Source: JADCCX01 sp031431475 (GTDB lineage Bacteria; Pseudomonadota; Alphaproteobacteria; Rhizobiales; Beijerinckiaceae). From it: a DNA stretch of 43,591 nucleotides. Position numbers and translations under genes: made by a program. The notes beneath the pieces are model-generated. The model worked only from the letters and a program-made list of their open reading frames with translations. It ran no database searches and was not told where the DNA came from. This document shows positions 1-7,221 of this stretch, one piece after another (within the stretch, counting starts at the first letter, position 1; each line of letters begins with the position of its first letter). The stretch is taken from NCBI GenBank assembly GCA_031431475.1, contig JANPDL010000001.1:1-43591 (forward strand), read 5' to 3'.

Positions 1-29
1 ATCAAGATTCAGTCTGTGACAGGTCAATG

Positions 30-54
30 ACATTGCCAAGGGGTGAGGCAATGT
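30..54. repeat. Short inverted repeat near left edge
   Basis: The 8-base arms ACATTGCC (30-37) and GGCAATGT (47-54) are perfectly complementary around a 9-base loop. No T-tract follows on either strand, so this is not a convincing intrinsic terminator. It lies about 100 bases before the DUF3126 gene; a regulatory hairpin or chance are both possible. Confidence 0.35.
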
Positions 55-152
55 GTCTGTAGCAGTGTGCCTGCCATCCAATACCTCTTGCCACCATTGG
101 CCACCCGTGGCACTCCTCCGGCCCGAAACAGCAAACACCCAAGAGGCGTCAC

Positions 153-362
153 GTGGACAAAGCGGAATTGCAGAAGGTCGAGACCTATCTGCGCCAGACC
201 TTCAGCAATGCCGCGATCAAGGTTCAGGCGCGCCCGAAGAAGAATGATTCCGCCGAGGTCTACATCGGTGACGAGTTCATTGGCATCGTGTTCCTGGACG
301 ATGAGGATGGTGACCGTTCCTACAGCTTTACCATGTCGATTCTGGATACGGATCTGGAGTAA
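153..362 (+). CDS. DUF3126 family protein
   Basis: A 69-residue acidic protein beginning at a GTG codon, with the purine-rich sequence AAGAGG about six bases upstream. Small size, the VETYLRQTF opening and the core VYIGDEFIG followed by DDEDGDRSYSF match the DUF3126 family, a short conserved alphaproteobacterial protein of unknown function. There is no signal peptide or membrane segment, so it is probably cytosolic. It converges on the rhodanese gene, with four bases between the two stop codons. The family call is from memory of its pattern; no biochemical role can be stated. Confidence 0.8.
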   Translation: MDKAELQKVETYLRQTFSNAAIKVQARPKKNDSAEVYIGDEFIGIVFLDDEDGDRSYSFTMSILDTDLE

Positions 363-366
363 GCGT

Positions 367-768
367 TCAGGTGGTGCCGCTTGCGAAGGCAAAGCCTTCG
401 TCCGCCCAGCCCGTCATTCCGCCGATCATGACCTTGACCTTGCGGCCCAGCTTTCCCAGACGCAAAGCCGCCTTGTCCGTGCCGTTGCAATGTGGACCCG
501 CGCAATAGACGACGAAAACAGTGTCTTGCGGCCATTCACTCATCTTGCGCTCCGTCATCTTGCCATGCGGCAGATTGATTGAGCCGGGGATATGACTGGT
601 TTCGTGGAGCTGCGGCCCGCGCACGTCGAGCAGCACGAAATCTGCCACGCTACGGGTCATCGAGTCGTGTACGTCCCAGCAGTCTGTTTCGAAGGATAGA
701 CGCTCGGCGTAGCGCGCGATAACGGCTTCTGCTGATGCGGGCGGGATTTCGGTTATGCTTGATGGCAT
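367..768 (-). CDS. Rhodanese-like domain protein
   Basis: A 133-residue single-domain rhodanese. The LLDVR strand (46-50), the HIPG element (59-62) and an active-site loop beginning at Cys89 (CAGPHCN) are all present. Rhodaneses carry sulfur as a persulfide on this Cys; a second Cys (94) lies in the same loop. No signal peptide is visible, so it is probably cytosolic. It is followed on the same strand, upstream, by the DUF1272 gene 20 bases away and then divergently by a GlxA/FtrA-type regulator, so the two small genes may form an operon controlled by that regulator (inference). Substrate unknown. The ribosome binding site is weak. Confidence 0.88.
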   Translation of the reverse strand: MPSSITEIPPASAEAVIARYAERLSFETDCWDVHDSMTRSVADFVLLDVRGPQLHETSHIPGSINLPHGKMTERKMSEWPQDTVFVVYCAGPHCNGTDKAALRLGKLGRKVKVMIGGMTGWADEGFAFASGTT

Positions 769-788
769 GATCTGGATTCCAGTTGAGG

Positions 789-1040
789 TCAGGATGACAA
801 GCTGCCTTCGCAGCCCTGCGGCTTGAACACGCGGGTCGTGGAGGGCGGATTTTTCGCCAGTTTTGCGACCGGGCGTATGGGGCGGCGGACCAGGTCACCC
901 GAACAATTCGGGCAGATCCCGCCAAGCTTATCGACGCAATCCGCGCAGAACGTGCATTCATACGTGCAGATCATGGCTTCGCGCGATGCGGGCGGCAGGT
1001 TGCGGTCGCAGCATTCACAGGACGGGCGCAGGGCAAGCAT
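789..1040 (-). CDS. DUF1272 domain protein, Cys-rich
   Basis: An 83-residue protein starting MLALRPSCECC. Nine Cys residues (8, 10, 11, 25, 29, 32, 35, 43, 46) in CxCC, CxxxCxxCxxC and CxxC arrangements suggest a small zinc-binding ribbon, as expected for DUF1272. The ATG at 1040 is chosen because a perfect GGAGG sits five bases upstream; longer in-frame starts would run into the divergent regulator gene. The tail after residue 50 is basic and looks unstructured. It probably shares a transcript with the downstream rhodanese gene. Function unknown. Confidence 0.82.
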   Translation of the reverse strand: MLALRPSCECCDRNLPPASREAMICTYECTFCADCVDKLGGICPNCSGDLVRRPIRPVAKLAKNPPSTTRVFKPQGCEGSLSS

Positions 1041-1122
1041 GGTTTCCTCCATCGCATGGTGAGAGTTTGCCGTGTGTGCGGGATGATTGCCAGTGGCATA
1101 AAAGACAACTAGCATCAGGATC

Positions 1123-2118
1123 ATGCCAAACTTCAGGATGCCTGTTGTCTCCGCTTCCAAAGGCCCTCTTGTTGCCGTGCTGGCCTATGATGGCCTCTGC
1201 ACCTTCGAGTTTGGCGTTGCCTACGAGATTTTCGGATTGAACCGGCCGGAGATGGGGCAGGGATGGTATCGCTACCGTCTTGTTGCGATTGAAGCGGGCA
1301 AGCTGCGGGTTGAGGGCGGGCTTTCGGTCGAGGCCGACGGTGATCTTAGCCTTCTCGATGATGCCGATCTGATCATCGTGCCTGGCTGGCGCGGCAAGGA
1401 TGCGCCGGTGCCGCAGGCTCTGGTGCTCACTTTGCAGGCAGCGCATCGGCGCGGGGCACGGCTGGCGTCGCTATGTTCAGGCGTTTTCGTCCTGGCTGCT
1501 ACTGGCCTGCTCGACGGGCAGCGTGCCACGACGCACTGGCGCTACACCGATGCGCTGGCGGAATGTTATCCCGCCATCCGGATCGAGCCTGATGTGCTCT
1601 ATGTCGATAACGGTTCAATCCTGACAGCGGCAGGCAGTGCGGCTGGCATTGATCTGTGCCTGCATATCGTGCGCCGGGATTTCGGCCCCGAGGCTGCCAA
1701 CCGCGTGGCGCGGCGTCTGGTGGTGCCGCCACACCGCGATGGCGGGCAGGCGCAATACATCGAGCAACCCGTGCCGCTGTCCTTTGAGAGCCAGCGCCTT
1801 GGTGCATTGATCGACTGGATGCGAAGCAACCTTGCGAAGGAGCAACCTCTTCCGGCGCTTGCCGTACGCGCCGGGATGAGCCTGCGCACGTTCCAGCGCC
1901 GGTTCGAGGAGATGACGGGTCTTGCTCCTGGTAGCTGGATCATTCGCGAGCGGGTCAACCGCGCCCGCAGTATTCTGGAGAGCAGCCCGGATATCTCGAT
2001 TGAAACCGTTGCTGATCTCTGCGGCTTTGGTGCACCCGAGACTTTGCGCCACCATTTCAGAAATCTGATCGGCGTCACGCCCGCAGCTTACCGGCAAAGG
2101 TTCGCGCTGACGGGCTGA
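1123..2118 (+). CDS. GlxA/FtrA-family AraC-type transcriptional regulator
   Basis: A 331-residue protein with two domains. Residues about 15-180 form a DJ-1/PfpI-like domain, including LIIVPGW and the elbow ASLCSGV with Cys118. Residues about 235-328 form an AraC-type double helix-turn-helix, with SLRTFQRRFEEMTG and the conserved GFGAPETLRHHFRNLIGVTPAAYRQRF region. In this family the first domain senses a small ligand and the second binds DNA. The gene is divergent from the DUF1272/rhodanese pair, and the 82-base gap is the obvious place for a shared operator. An ATG five codons later (1138) is an alternative start; neither has a well-spaced ribosome site. Confidence 0.87.
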   Translation: MPNFRMPVVSASKGPLVAVLAYDGLCTFEFGVAYEIFGLNRPEMGQGWYRYRLVAIEAGKLRVEGGLSVEADGDLSLLDDADLIIVPGWRGKDAPVPQALVLTLQAAHRRGARLASLCSGVFVLAATGLLDGQRATTHWRYTDALAECYPAIRIEPDVLYVDNGSILTAAGSAAGIDLCLHIVRRDFGPEAANRVARRLVVPPHRDGGQAQYIEQPVPLSFESQRLGALIDWMRSNLAKEQPLPALAVRAGMSLRTFQRRFEEMTGLAPGSWIIRERVNRARSILESSPDISIETVADLCGFGAPETLRHHFRNLIGVTPAAYRQRFALTG

Positions 2119-2124
2119 GCATCG

Positions 2125-2790
2125 CTATTTCGCCGCCCATGTCTCCACCAATCGCCCCACTCCCATGGCCATCGCCTCCCATTGTGGCAGGAGATCCACC
2201 GAAAAGCGCACCTGAATATCCGCGCCCGCCTGTCGGAAACGCCAGAGACAGGCTTCGCCGATGCCTTCCGCGCCTTTGCCAGGCTTGCGGCAGCGCGCTG
2301 CGAAGACGCGGCCATCAGGCGGAGCGATGAAAAGTTCCTCGTCTTCATAAGGACTTCCGGCCTCGAAGCGACGCAGCAGCAATCCGCCCGGGTTCTGCCA
2401 GGTGTCGGGCTCGAGAAACCGGCCATAGAGCTCCTGCGGTCGCTCCGAAGGGTCAAGCACACCGTCGCCGCGCAAAATGGCGATGAACACAAGCCTGCGC
2501 GGGTCCAGTGCTGTCAGCGCCGTTGTTGTGGCAGGCGGTACCCCAGCTGGTCTCATGTCTGGGAACAATGTGAGAAGATCAATCCGCTCCGATGTGCCGG
2601 GACGGGGAGGGGCTCCGCCTCTGAAGAAATCCATCGGCACATTGAGGCGCAGGTTGTTGATGGTGACCGGCACCTTCTCCGCTGTCCCTGCCACCGTCCT
2701 TCCGCCTCGAAACGCATTGATAGCAAGGCCCATAACAACGCCCAAAAGCGCGAGGCTCACAATCGCCAGTATTGTCCTGATCGGTGTCAT
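2125..2790 (-). CDS. Hypothetical protein with N-terminal membrane anchor
   Basis: About 221 residues. The first 28 form a hydrophobic segment (RTILAIVSLALLGVVMGLA) that could be a signal anchor, followed by a periplasmic-looking domain rich in Pro and Arg, with paired Cys near the C-terminus (RCRKPGKG and EACLW). I do not recognise the family. The ATG at 2790 is preferred because it places the hydrophobic segment directly at the N-terminus; a GTG 13 codons upstream is possible. It converges on the preceding regulator gene and is divergent from the small membrane protein at 2927. Confidence 0.65.
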   Translation of the reverse strand: MTPIRTILAIVSLALLGVVMGLAINAFRGGRTVAGTAEKVPVTINNLRLNVPMDFFRGGAPPRPGTSERIDLLTLFPDMRPAGVPPATTTALTALDPRRLVFIAILRGDGVLDPSERPQELYGRFLEPDTWQNPGGLLLRRFEAGSPYEDEELFIAPPDGRVFAARCRKPGKGAEGIGEACLWRFRQAGADIQVRFSVDLLPQWEAMAMGVGRLVETWAAK

Positions 2791-2926
2791 GCGTTGTCTG
2801 CTTGCGGAGAGCGTTCGGCTGTTCACCACGTTTCATGATTCGGGACCTGTCCCAAGCCTGATCACTTGCTGTTTTCGCGCCGTTAACGGATAATCAACCA
2901 TAGTTTTCGTGTTGCGGAGTTGCGTT

Positions 2927-3256
2927 ATGGTTGCGTTCGAACCCCATCAACTGGATGCCGTCAGGGCGCTACTTTTTGGTTTGGCGTTCTCTGGCCTTCT
3001 GTTCAGCGCCTTTCACTACCTGACGGATACACCACCAAGCTTCACTCTGCTGCAAAAAGGGGGATGGGGTGCCGTGATTTCCGTGCCTCTCGTGGTGATG
3101 ACTGCGCCTTTCATTATTCTGCGCAACACCATCCGCGGCCGCCGTTTCGAGCGCCGATCCATCTTCTTTGTGTGGCTTGCGACCGTCATCGCCTGCCTCT
3201 GGGGCATGGCAGCGGGACGGGTGATGCTCAATCTGGTCAGTTTTCTACTGGTGTGA
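2927..3256 (+). CDS. Small integral membrane protein (possibly DUF6949)
   Basis: A 109-residue protein with three probable transmembrane segments: about 10-27, about 45-65 (VISVPLVVMTAPFIIL) and about 80-105 (FFVWLATVIACLWGMAAG). A basic loop RGRRFERR separates the last two. The ATG at 2927 follows a GCGGAG ribosome site seven bases upstream. The architecture resembles the small rhizobial DUF6949 proteins, but that name is a guess. The gamma-carbonic anhydrase gene follows 59 bases downstream on the same strand and may be cotranscribed. Confidence 0.65.
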   Translation: MVAFEPHQLDAVRALLFGLAFSGLLFSAFHYLTDTPPSFTLLQKGGWGAVISVPLVVMTAPFIILRNTIRGRRFERRSIFFVWLATVIACLWGMAAGRVMLNLVSFLLV

Positions 3257-3315
3257 TCCATCGGTTGAGGCTTTTCAGCAGTCCGGCTAGTTTAGAAGCC
3301 ACCTGCGGAGTTTAC

Positions 3316-3843
3316 ATGCCTCTTTATTCCCTTGAAGGTCTTGTCCCTGATACACCACAAACCGGCTCGTTCTGGGTGGCGCCTGATGCGCATGTCATCG
3401 GACGGGTAAAACTGAACGCCGATGTCGGCATCTGGTTTGGTGCGGTACTGCGCGGCGATAATGAATTGATCGAGATCGGCGAGGGCTCCAACATCCAGGA
3501 GCATTCCATGCTCCACACGGATATGGGTTTCCCGCTGAGTGTCGGGCGCAACTGCACCATCGGTCATCGCGCCATCCTTCATGGTTGCAGCATCGGCAAC
3601 AACACATTGATCGGCATGGGCGCGATCATCCTGAATGGTGCCGTGATTGGTGACAATTGCCTGGTCGGAGCGGGTGCGCTGGTGACCGAAGGCAAGGTGT
3701 TTCCCGACAATTCGCTGATCGTCGGAATGCCTGCCAAAACCATCCGCACGCTGGATGAAGCCGCAACCGCACGCCTTGCAGGTTCGGCCTTGAGCTATGT
3801 CAGGAACTGGAAGCGCTTTGCAGCAGGCATGAAGCCGCTTTGA
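3316..3843 (+). CDS. Gamma carbonic anhydrase family protein
   Basis: A 175-residue left-handed beta-helix protein with hexapeptide repeats throughout. Three candidate zinc-binding His residues are visible: His67 (LHTD), His84 (IGHRA) and His89 (LHG). Arg46 and Asp48 of the conserved VLRGD stretch are also present. Many members of this family (YrdA, PaaY, CaiE-like) hydrate CO2 weakly or have unknown substrates, so carbonic anhydrase activity is family-level inference. The protein acts as a cytosolic trimer in known cases. The start follows a GCGGAG site. Confidence 0.9.
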   Translation: MPLYSLEGLVPDTPQTGSFWVAPDAHVIGRVKLNADVGIWFGAVLRGDNELIEIGEGSNIQEHSMLHTDMGFPLSVGRNCTIGHRAILHGCSIGNNTLIGMGAIILNGAVIGDNCLVGAGALVTEGKVFPDNSLIVGMPAKTIRTLDEAATARLAGSALSYVRNWKRFAAGMKPL

Positions 3844-3855
3844 AGCGCGCCTCTG

Positions 3856-4473
3856 TCAGCGGCTTTTCGCCGTGATGATGTTGGTATCGACATTGCCAAG
3901 TGAGACCCAGCGGTTCGGATTCTCCTGCGACTGGCGCTTGACGAATTTGTAGCCGGTCTCGGTCCATAGCTTCACCTTCTGCTCCTGATTATCCAGGACG
4001 AAGTCACCGCGATCGGTGCGCACGATCAATACGGCGTGGCCATCGCCCTTGCGGTCGCGCACAACGGTTATCAGCAGGGACTGGCGGGGAAAGCCGATAG
4101 CCGTGAGACGCTTGCGCTTCTCAAGCACATAATCCTCGCAGTCGCCCTTGCCATCCGTGGGATAGGACCATTTCTCTGCGACGCCCCAGTGATCCATATC
4201 GGTCACGGGCTCGATTTCGCGGTTGACCCGCGCATTGATCGCCAGAAGATCCCGCCAGCGCTTTTCGTCAAGATCGGCATCGGCAGCCTTCAGGGACGGG
4301 GCTGCGCAATCCGCGCGATGCTCGGGCTGCTGGCAGAACTCCACCCAGCCGATGGGAGAGGTCGCTTCCGCGCCGTGCTGCGCATAGGCCACCACAGCGT
4401 TGGTTGCAGCCGCCGAGGTGATTGAGAACAGGCCAGCCAGTGCAGCCGCTATCCCCAGGGTCCGTCCAGACAT
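3856..4473 (-). CDS. Transglutaminase-like cysteine peptidase (BTLCP), copy A
   Basis: A 205-residue exported protein. A signal peptide covers about residues 1-26. The catalytic triad of the bacterial transglutaminase-like cysteine peptidases (DUF920/PF06035) is visible: Cys112 in GKGDCEDYVLEKR, His146 in GDGHAVLIV and Asp161 in FVLDNQ. LapG, the best-known relative, cleaves a surface adhesin under c-di-GMP control. The ATG at 4473 is preferred because GGAG lies seven bases upstream; a start at 4491 is possible. It is a tandem paralogue of the next gene (4761-5369), and both end with a VSLGxVDxxIITA motif. The true substrate is unknown. Confidence 0.88.
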   Translation of the reverse strand: MSGRTLGIAAALAGLFSITSAAATNAVVAYAQHGAEATSPIGWVEFCQQPEHRADCAAPSLKAADADLDEKRWRDLLAINARVNREIEPVTDMDHWGVAEKWSYPTDGKGDCEDYVLEKRKRLTAIGFPRQSLLITVVRDRKGDGHAVLIVRTDRGDFVLDNQEQKVKLWTETGYKFVKRQSQENPNRWVSLGNVDTNIITAKSR

Positions 4474-4760
4474 TTTCGTCTCCGTATTCATGGACCGGAG
4501 AATGGCAGAGCGGATTTCCCGTCTGCTTGCGAAAATCACTGCAAAATGAGGTTGGAAGATTCAGTCTTTCGCAAGTGATTGGAGACACTTGGGTAAGTTT
4601 ATGAAACCTGAAGTCGCCCGGATTAACCAGCTAGTGCTCTGATTCAATTGCCGCTCTTGCCACGGGGCAATTCTGAACGATGAAGATGTCGGGAGTTGGT
4701 GAAACGTCTCGTTCACGACGGCGCTTAAGAGTCGGGTCACCCTGCGTCGAGAGTTCGAGA

Positions 4761-5369
4761 TCAACGGTTGGCGGTAATGATCCCGGGATCGACGCCACCG
4801 AGTGAAACCCATTTGCTGGGATGCTCTGCAGACTGGCGCTTAACGAAGCGATAGCCCGTCTCCGTCCAGGCCTTGACGCGCGGCTCCTGATTGTCGAGTA
4901 CGAAATCACCGCGGTCCGTCTTGACCGTGAGAATGGCGTGGCCATCACCCTTCTTGTCGCGCACGACTGTGATCAGCAATGACTGGCGCGGCCAGCCAGC
5001 ATCCATGAGCCGCTTGCGCTTCTCCAGCACGTAATCTTCGCAGTCGCCTTTGCCGTCGGTTGGATAGGACCACTTCTCCAGCACGCCCCAGTGTTCGAGA
5101 TCTGATACGGGCTCGACCGCATCATTGACCTCGCGGTTGATGCGAACGAGCTGGCGCCAGCGCTTGTCATCGAGCAGGGCTGCACGGGCAGGCAGCGACT
5201 GTACGTCACAATCCCCGGCATTCTCGCCGCAAAACTGGACCCAGCCAATGGGGGGAAGAGTTTCGGTCGTGATAAGAGCTGCCGTGGAGAAAGGCGCAAA
5301 CGACTGGGCAAACGCGGGACTTATCGCCGCAAACGTTATCCCGAATATGATCAGAGCTGTCTTACGCAT
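4761..5369 (-). CDS. Transglutaminase-like cysteine peptidase (BTLCP), copy B
   Basis: A 202-residue exported protein with a signal peptide ending near AQS (about residue 22). The triad is Cys110 (GDCEDYVLEKR), His144 (GDGHAILTV) and Asp159 (VLDNQ). It is clearly paralogous to copy A, which lies 287 bases downstream on the same strand. A GTG precedes the chosen ATG. Two perfect TTAA-N7-TTAA sequences lie upstream, suggesting control by the cell-cycle regulator CtrA; no equivalent precedes copy A. The unconserved N-terminal part and separate upstream region suggest the copies are regulated differently. Confidence 0.88.
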   Translation of the reverse strand: MRKTALIIFGITFAAISPAFAQSFAPFSTAALITTETLPPIGWVQFCGENAGDCDVQSLPARAALLDDKRWRQLVRINREVNDAVEPVSDLEHWGVLEKWSYPTDGKGDCEDYVLEKRKRLMDAGWPRQSLLITVVRDKKGDGHAILTVKTDRGDFVLDNQEPRVKAWTETGYRFVKRQSAEHPSKWVSLGGVDPGIITANR

Positions 5370-5388
5370 CACACTGTCGCCTGAAATC

Positions 5389-5403
5389 TTAACGATGTGT
5401 TAA
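5389..5403. promoter_or_regulatory. Candidate CtrA box 1
   Basis: TTAA (5389-5392), seven bases, TTAA (5400-5403). This is the full consensus for the alphaproteobacterial cell-cycle regulator CtrA. It lies 19 bases upstream of the start of the cysteine peptidase gene ending at 5369. At that distance it would overlap the promoter or the leader. Confidence 0.5.
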
Positions 5404-5440
5404 TGTGTAGTTCAGGCGGGCGGCGGCGGCAATCAAGTCC

Positions 5441-5455
5441 TTAACAAAGGGTTAA
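5441..5455. promoter_or_regulatory. Candidate CtrA box 2
   Basis: TTAA (5441-5444), seven bases, TTAA (5452-5455). A second full CtrA-like site lies 37 bases from the first, about 72 bases upstream of the cysteine peptidase start. Paired sites at this distance are typical of a directly bound promoter; binding itself is inference. Confidence 0.5.
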
Positions 5456-5476
5456 TGTGCCGGGTTGGCGCAAATG

Positions 5477-5502
5477 AAAAGGGCCAGCGCTGTGGCTGGC
5501 CC
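5477..5502 (-). terminator. Intrinsic terminator of the PilZ gene
   Basis: The arms GGGCCAGC (5481-5488) and GCTGGCCC (5495-5502) form a perfect eight-pair stem with a six-base loop. Read on the minus strand, the stem is followed by four T (AAAA at 5477-5480). It lies about 30 bases past the stop codon of the PilZ gene. Confidence 0.82.
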
Positions 5503-5532
5503 TTATTAATGTTGACTGTTCTTGGCTGGTTT

Positions 5533-6147
5533 TTACAGTGAGACGGAAACGTCGCTGTCGATTTCCGGTCCGGTCAGCACGCGACCAAACTCGACGGCCA
5601 CGCCTCCTTCGAAGATGCGTACCACCTTGGCGGGCAATTTGCCGACCACGATACGCTGGTCCATCGCCAGTTTGAGGTCCGTGGCGATACCCGCACCGGA
5701 AGTCGAGATATCGACCAGGCGGGCCACGACCTGCTGGCCATTGTCCAATGTGATGACCGTGCGCGGAATGCGAGGCTGCAAGCGGTCGTGACGGCGATCC
5801 TCGGGGAGGCCCAGCAACTTGCGGTTTGCCAACCAGGTAAGCTGCGATGCCAGTTTGTCACGTTTGCGGACGGTCGCCGAGAAGACAATCGCAAAGCCGT
5901 TCTGGAACTGGCGTACCACGGTTCCTTCGACACGCCCGAGCTGATCAAGGTAGATCACCACCCGCTCGCCGATGTTGCCCATCACAGGAGCAAGAATGGC
6001 AAGGCCTCCAGGAGAAATATTGACAGTCTGGCAGGGGTATTCACGGCGCGACTCGAGCATGTAACGGCCCATGACCTGCACATCGACGCGCTGGTGGCGG
6101 CGACGTTCCATAGGCTTGGCATGTGAGCGTGCGACTGATCCGAACAT
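5533..6147 (-). CDS. Double PilZ-domain protein
   Basis: A 204-residue cytosolic protein with two PilZ domains in tandem. The first has RRHQR (16-20) and NISPGG (43-48); the second has RRHDR (118-122) and DISTSG (146-151). Both keep the RxxxR and (D/N)xSxxG signatures that bind cyclic di-GMP, so both domains may be competent sensors. The output (motility, polysaccharide or cell cycle) cannot be read from the sequence. An imperfect CtrA-like box lies about 50 bases upstream, and an intrinsic terminator follows. The start has no strong ribosome site; a shorter version beginning MERRRHQRV at 6111 is conceivable. Confidence 0.9.
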   Translation of the reverse strand: MFGSVARSHAKPMERRRHQRVDVQVMGRYMLESRREYPCQTVNISPGGLAILAPVMGNIGERVVIYLDQLGRVEGTVVRQFQNGFAIVFSATVRKRDKLASQLTWLANRKLLGLPEDRRHDRLQPRIPRTVITLDNGQQVVARLVDISTSGAGIATDLKLAMDQRIVVGKLPAKVVRIFEGGVAVEFGRVLTGPEIDSDVSVSL

Positions 6148-6194
6148 TTCTTGTCTGAAAATTGGAACTGTTCGATGACTTTGGTTTGAAGTTG

Positions 6195-6209
6195 TTAATA
6201 TCTCCTTAG
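6195..6209. promoter_or_regulatory. Imperfect CtrA-like box upstream of PilZ gene
   Basis: TTAA (6195-6198), seven bases, TTAG (6206-6209): one mismatch to the TTAA-N7-TTAA consensus. It lies 48 bases before the PilZ start codon. Weak evidence alone; noted because perfect sites lie near the neighbouring peptidase gene. Confidence 0.3.
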
Positions 6210-6254
6210 AAAGCCAGTTCTGCGCATCGTAATTTATCGACTTTGCTGTCGTTT

Positions 6255-6848
6255 TTAGTTCGCAGTACCGCCCTGGATCACGCGAAGAGACCGTCGGCGT
6301 TCCAATGCATCGCCCAGATCAGCGACAGGTTTGCCAAAAACAGGTGATCGAGAGGCCAAAGGTATCAGTGTCCTGATGCTGAGCAGGCTCAGTTCCTCGA
6401 TTGTGACGCCGATTTTGTTTGCTGCAGCCTGTGAGGGAAAGAGGCCGCCAAGCATCCGGAGGCCTGGGCGCCCACCATGCCGTAACGGCAACAGAAGCAA
6501 CTCGAAGTCGTGCCTTGTCATGTCTGGCGCGATTCCGGCAACACCGCCGACAAGAGGAGCGTTATCCTCCGCGATGCCGCTCACGATCCTGCGTGCGTCC
6601 CGCCGGTCGAGAGCGCGCCACCAGCGATCGAAGCTCTCGTCCTTGAGCTCCCGCCGGGCAAAAGCCGAAAGCCGTGTTCCCGCAACGCGATATATCCACG
6701 GTCCGCCGGGCTGTGCTCCCAGGATAAAGATATCTTGCAGGATCTGTCCAATTTCGGCCGGGTCGAGGTCGTTGCGATCCGGGATAACGGACCCGCGCCT
6801 GAGGCTGTTCCAGTGCTCATAGAGCGCTTTTGATGCCGAATGTCTCAT
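6255..6848 (-). CDS. PAS domain protein (PAS_5-like)
   Basis: A 197-residue cytosolic protein. The opening SKALYEHWNSLRRGSVIPDRNDLDPAEIGQILQDIFIL, described here as HW...LRRG...P.R.D.DP.EI, followed by RVAGTRL is typical of the alphaproteobacterial PAS_5 family (PF07310). No output domain is attached. The C-terminal tail ends in a basic RRRSLRVIQGG, also common in this family. These proteins are of unknown function, often encoded near PilZ or other signalling genes, as here. It lies about 100 bases upstream of the PilZ gene on the same strand and could be cotranscribed with it. Confidence 0.82.
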   Translation of the reverse strand: MRHSASKALYEHWNSLRRGSVIPDRNDLDPAEIGQILQDIFILGAQPGGPWIYRVAGTRLSAFARRELKDESFDRWWRALDRRDARRIVSGIAEDNAPLVGGVAGIAPDMTRHDFELLLLPLRHGGRPGLRMLGGLFPSQAAANKIGVTIEELSLLSIRTLIPLASRSPVFGKPVADLGDALERRRSLRVIQGGTAN

Positions 6849-7137
6849 TTCAGACCACCTTGTCCCGTCCGCCCGTTGATCCGGGCATGTATTGTCCTGT
6901 GTCGGGGCGGGGAGGCTGTTTCTCCGCCCGGTTCAGCGGACAGGCAGCATGAAGCGTACCGGGCTGAGGCTTAACCTTAACAGGAGCTTACTGTTGAGGT
7001 TCTGGTAACTTCTGTCATCTTTCAGGCACTGGTTTCGCTGTTTGCGCAGTGGAAAAGCTCCATTCACTGGTTTTTGGTGTCTGGCGCGGTTTGTCTTCCG
7101 GGCTGTCCCGGCGATCGCGTTAATACCTTGAGACCTT
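6849..7137. other. Gene-free stretch; possible small RNA
   Basis: No convincing protein gene lies between the PAS gene start and the rhomboid gene. The only plus-strand signal is the strong terminator at 7138-7169, which has no upstream plus-strand coding gene to terminate. Either a small RNA is transcribed rightward through this stretch, or the terminator acts as an attenuator in the rhomboid leader. There is a TTAACCTTAA palindrome-like motif near 6971. No family of structured RNA was recognised. Confidence 0.35.
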
Positions 7138-7169
7138 CGGGAGAGCGGAAACGCTCTCCCGTTTTTTTT
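7138..7169 (+). terminator. Strong intrinsic terminator without an upstream gene
   Basis: Perfect ten-pair stem, CGGGAGAGCG (7138-7147) and CGCTCTCCCG (7152-7161), closed by a GAAA tetraloop and followed by eight T (7162-7169). Near-ideal rho-independent terminator reading rightward. It ends 52 bases before the rhomboid start codon. Confidence 0.88.
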
Positions 7170-7199
7170 GACCGGATGGTCCGCTTCCTCCGCAGGGTC

Positions 7200-7217
7200 T
7201 CACCGTGATAGCGGTGA
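7200..7217 (+). promoter_or_regulatory. Hairpin in the rhomboid translation initiation region
   Basis: TCACCG (7200-7205) and CGGTGA (7212-7217) are perfectly complementary around a six-base loop. The right arm contains the only plausible ribosome binding sequence (GGTGA), four bases before the rhomboid ATG at 7222. Folding could therefore limit translation; this is inference from position. Confidence 0.4.
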
Positions 7218-7221
7218 ATGC

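Noticed and set aside
4474..4760. Possible small gene between the two cysteine peptidases
   Set aside because: No frame with a ribosome site or recognisable product was found; it is probably a promoter region for copy A.
6971..6990. TTAACCTTAA-type motif as a CtrA box
   Set aside because: The spacing between TTAA copies is two bases, not seven.
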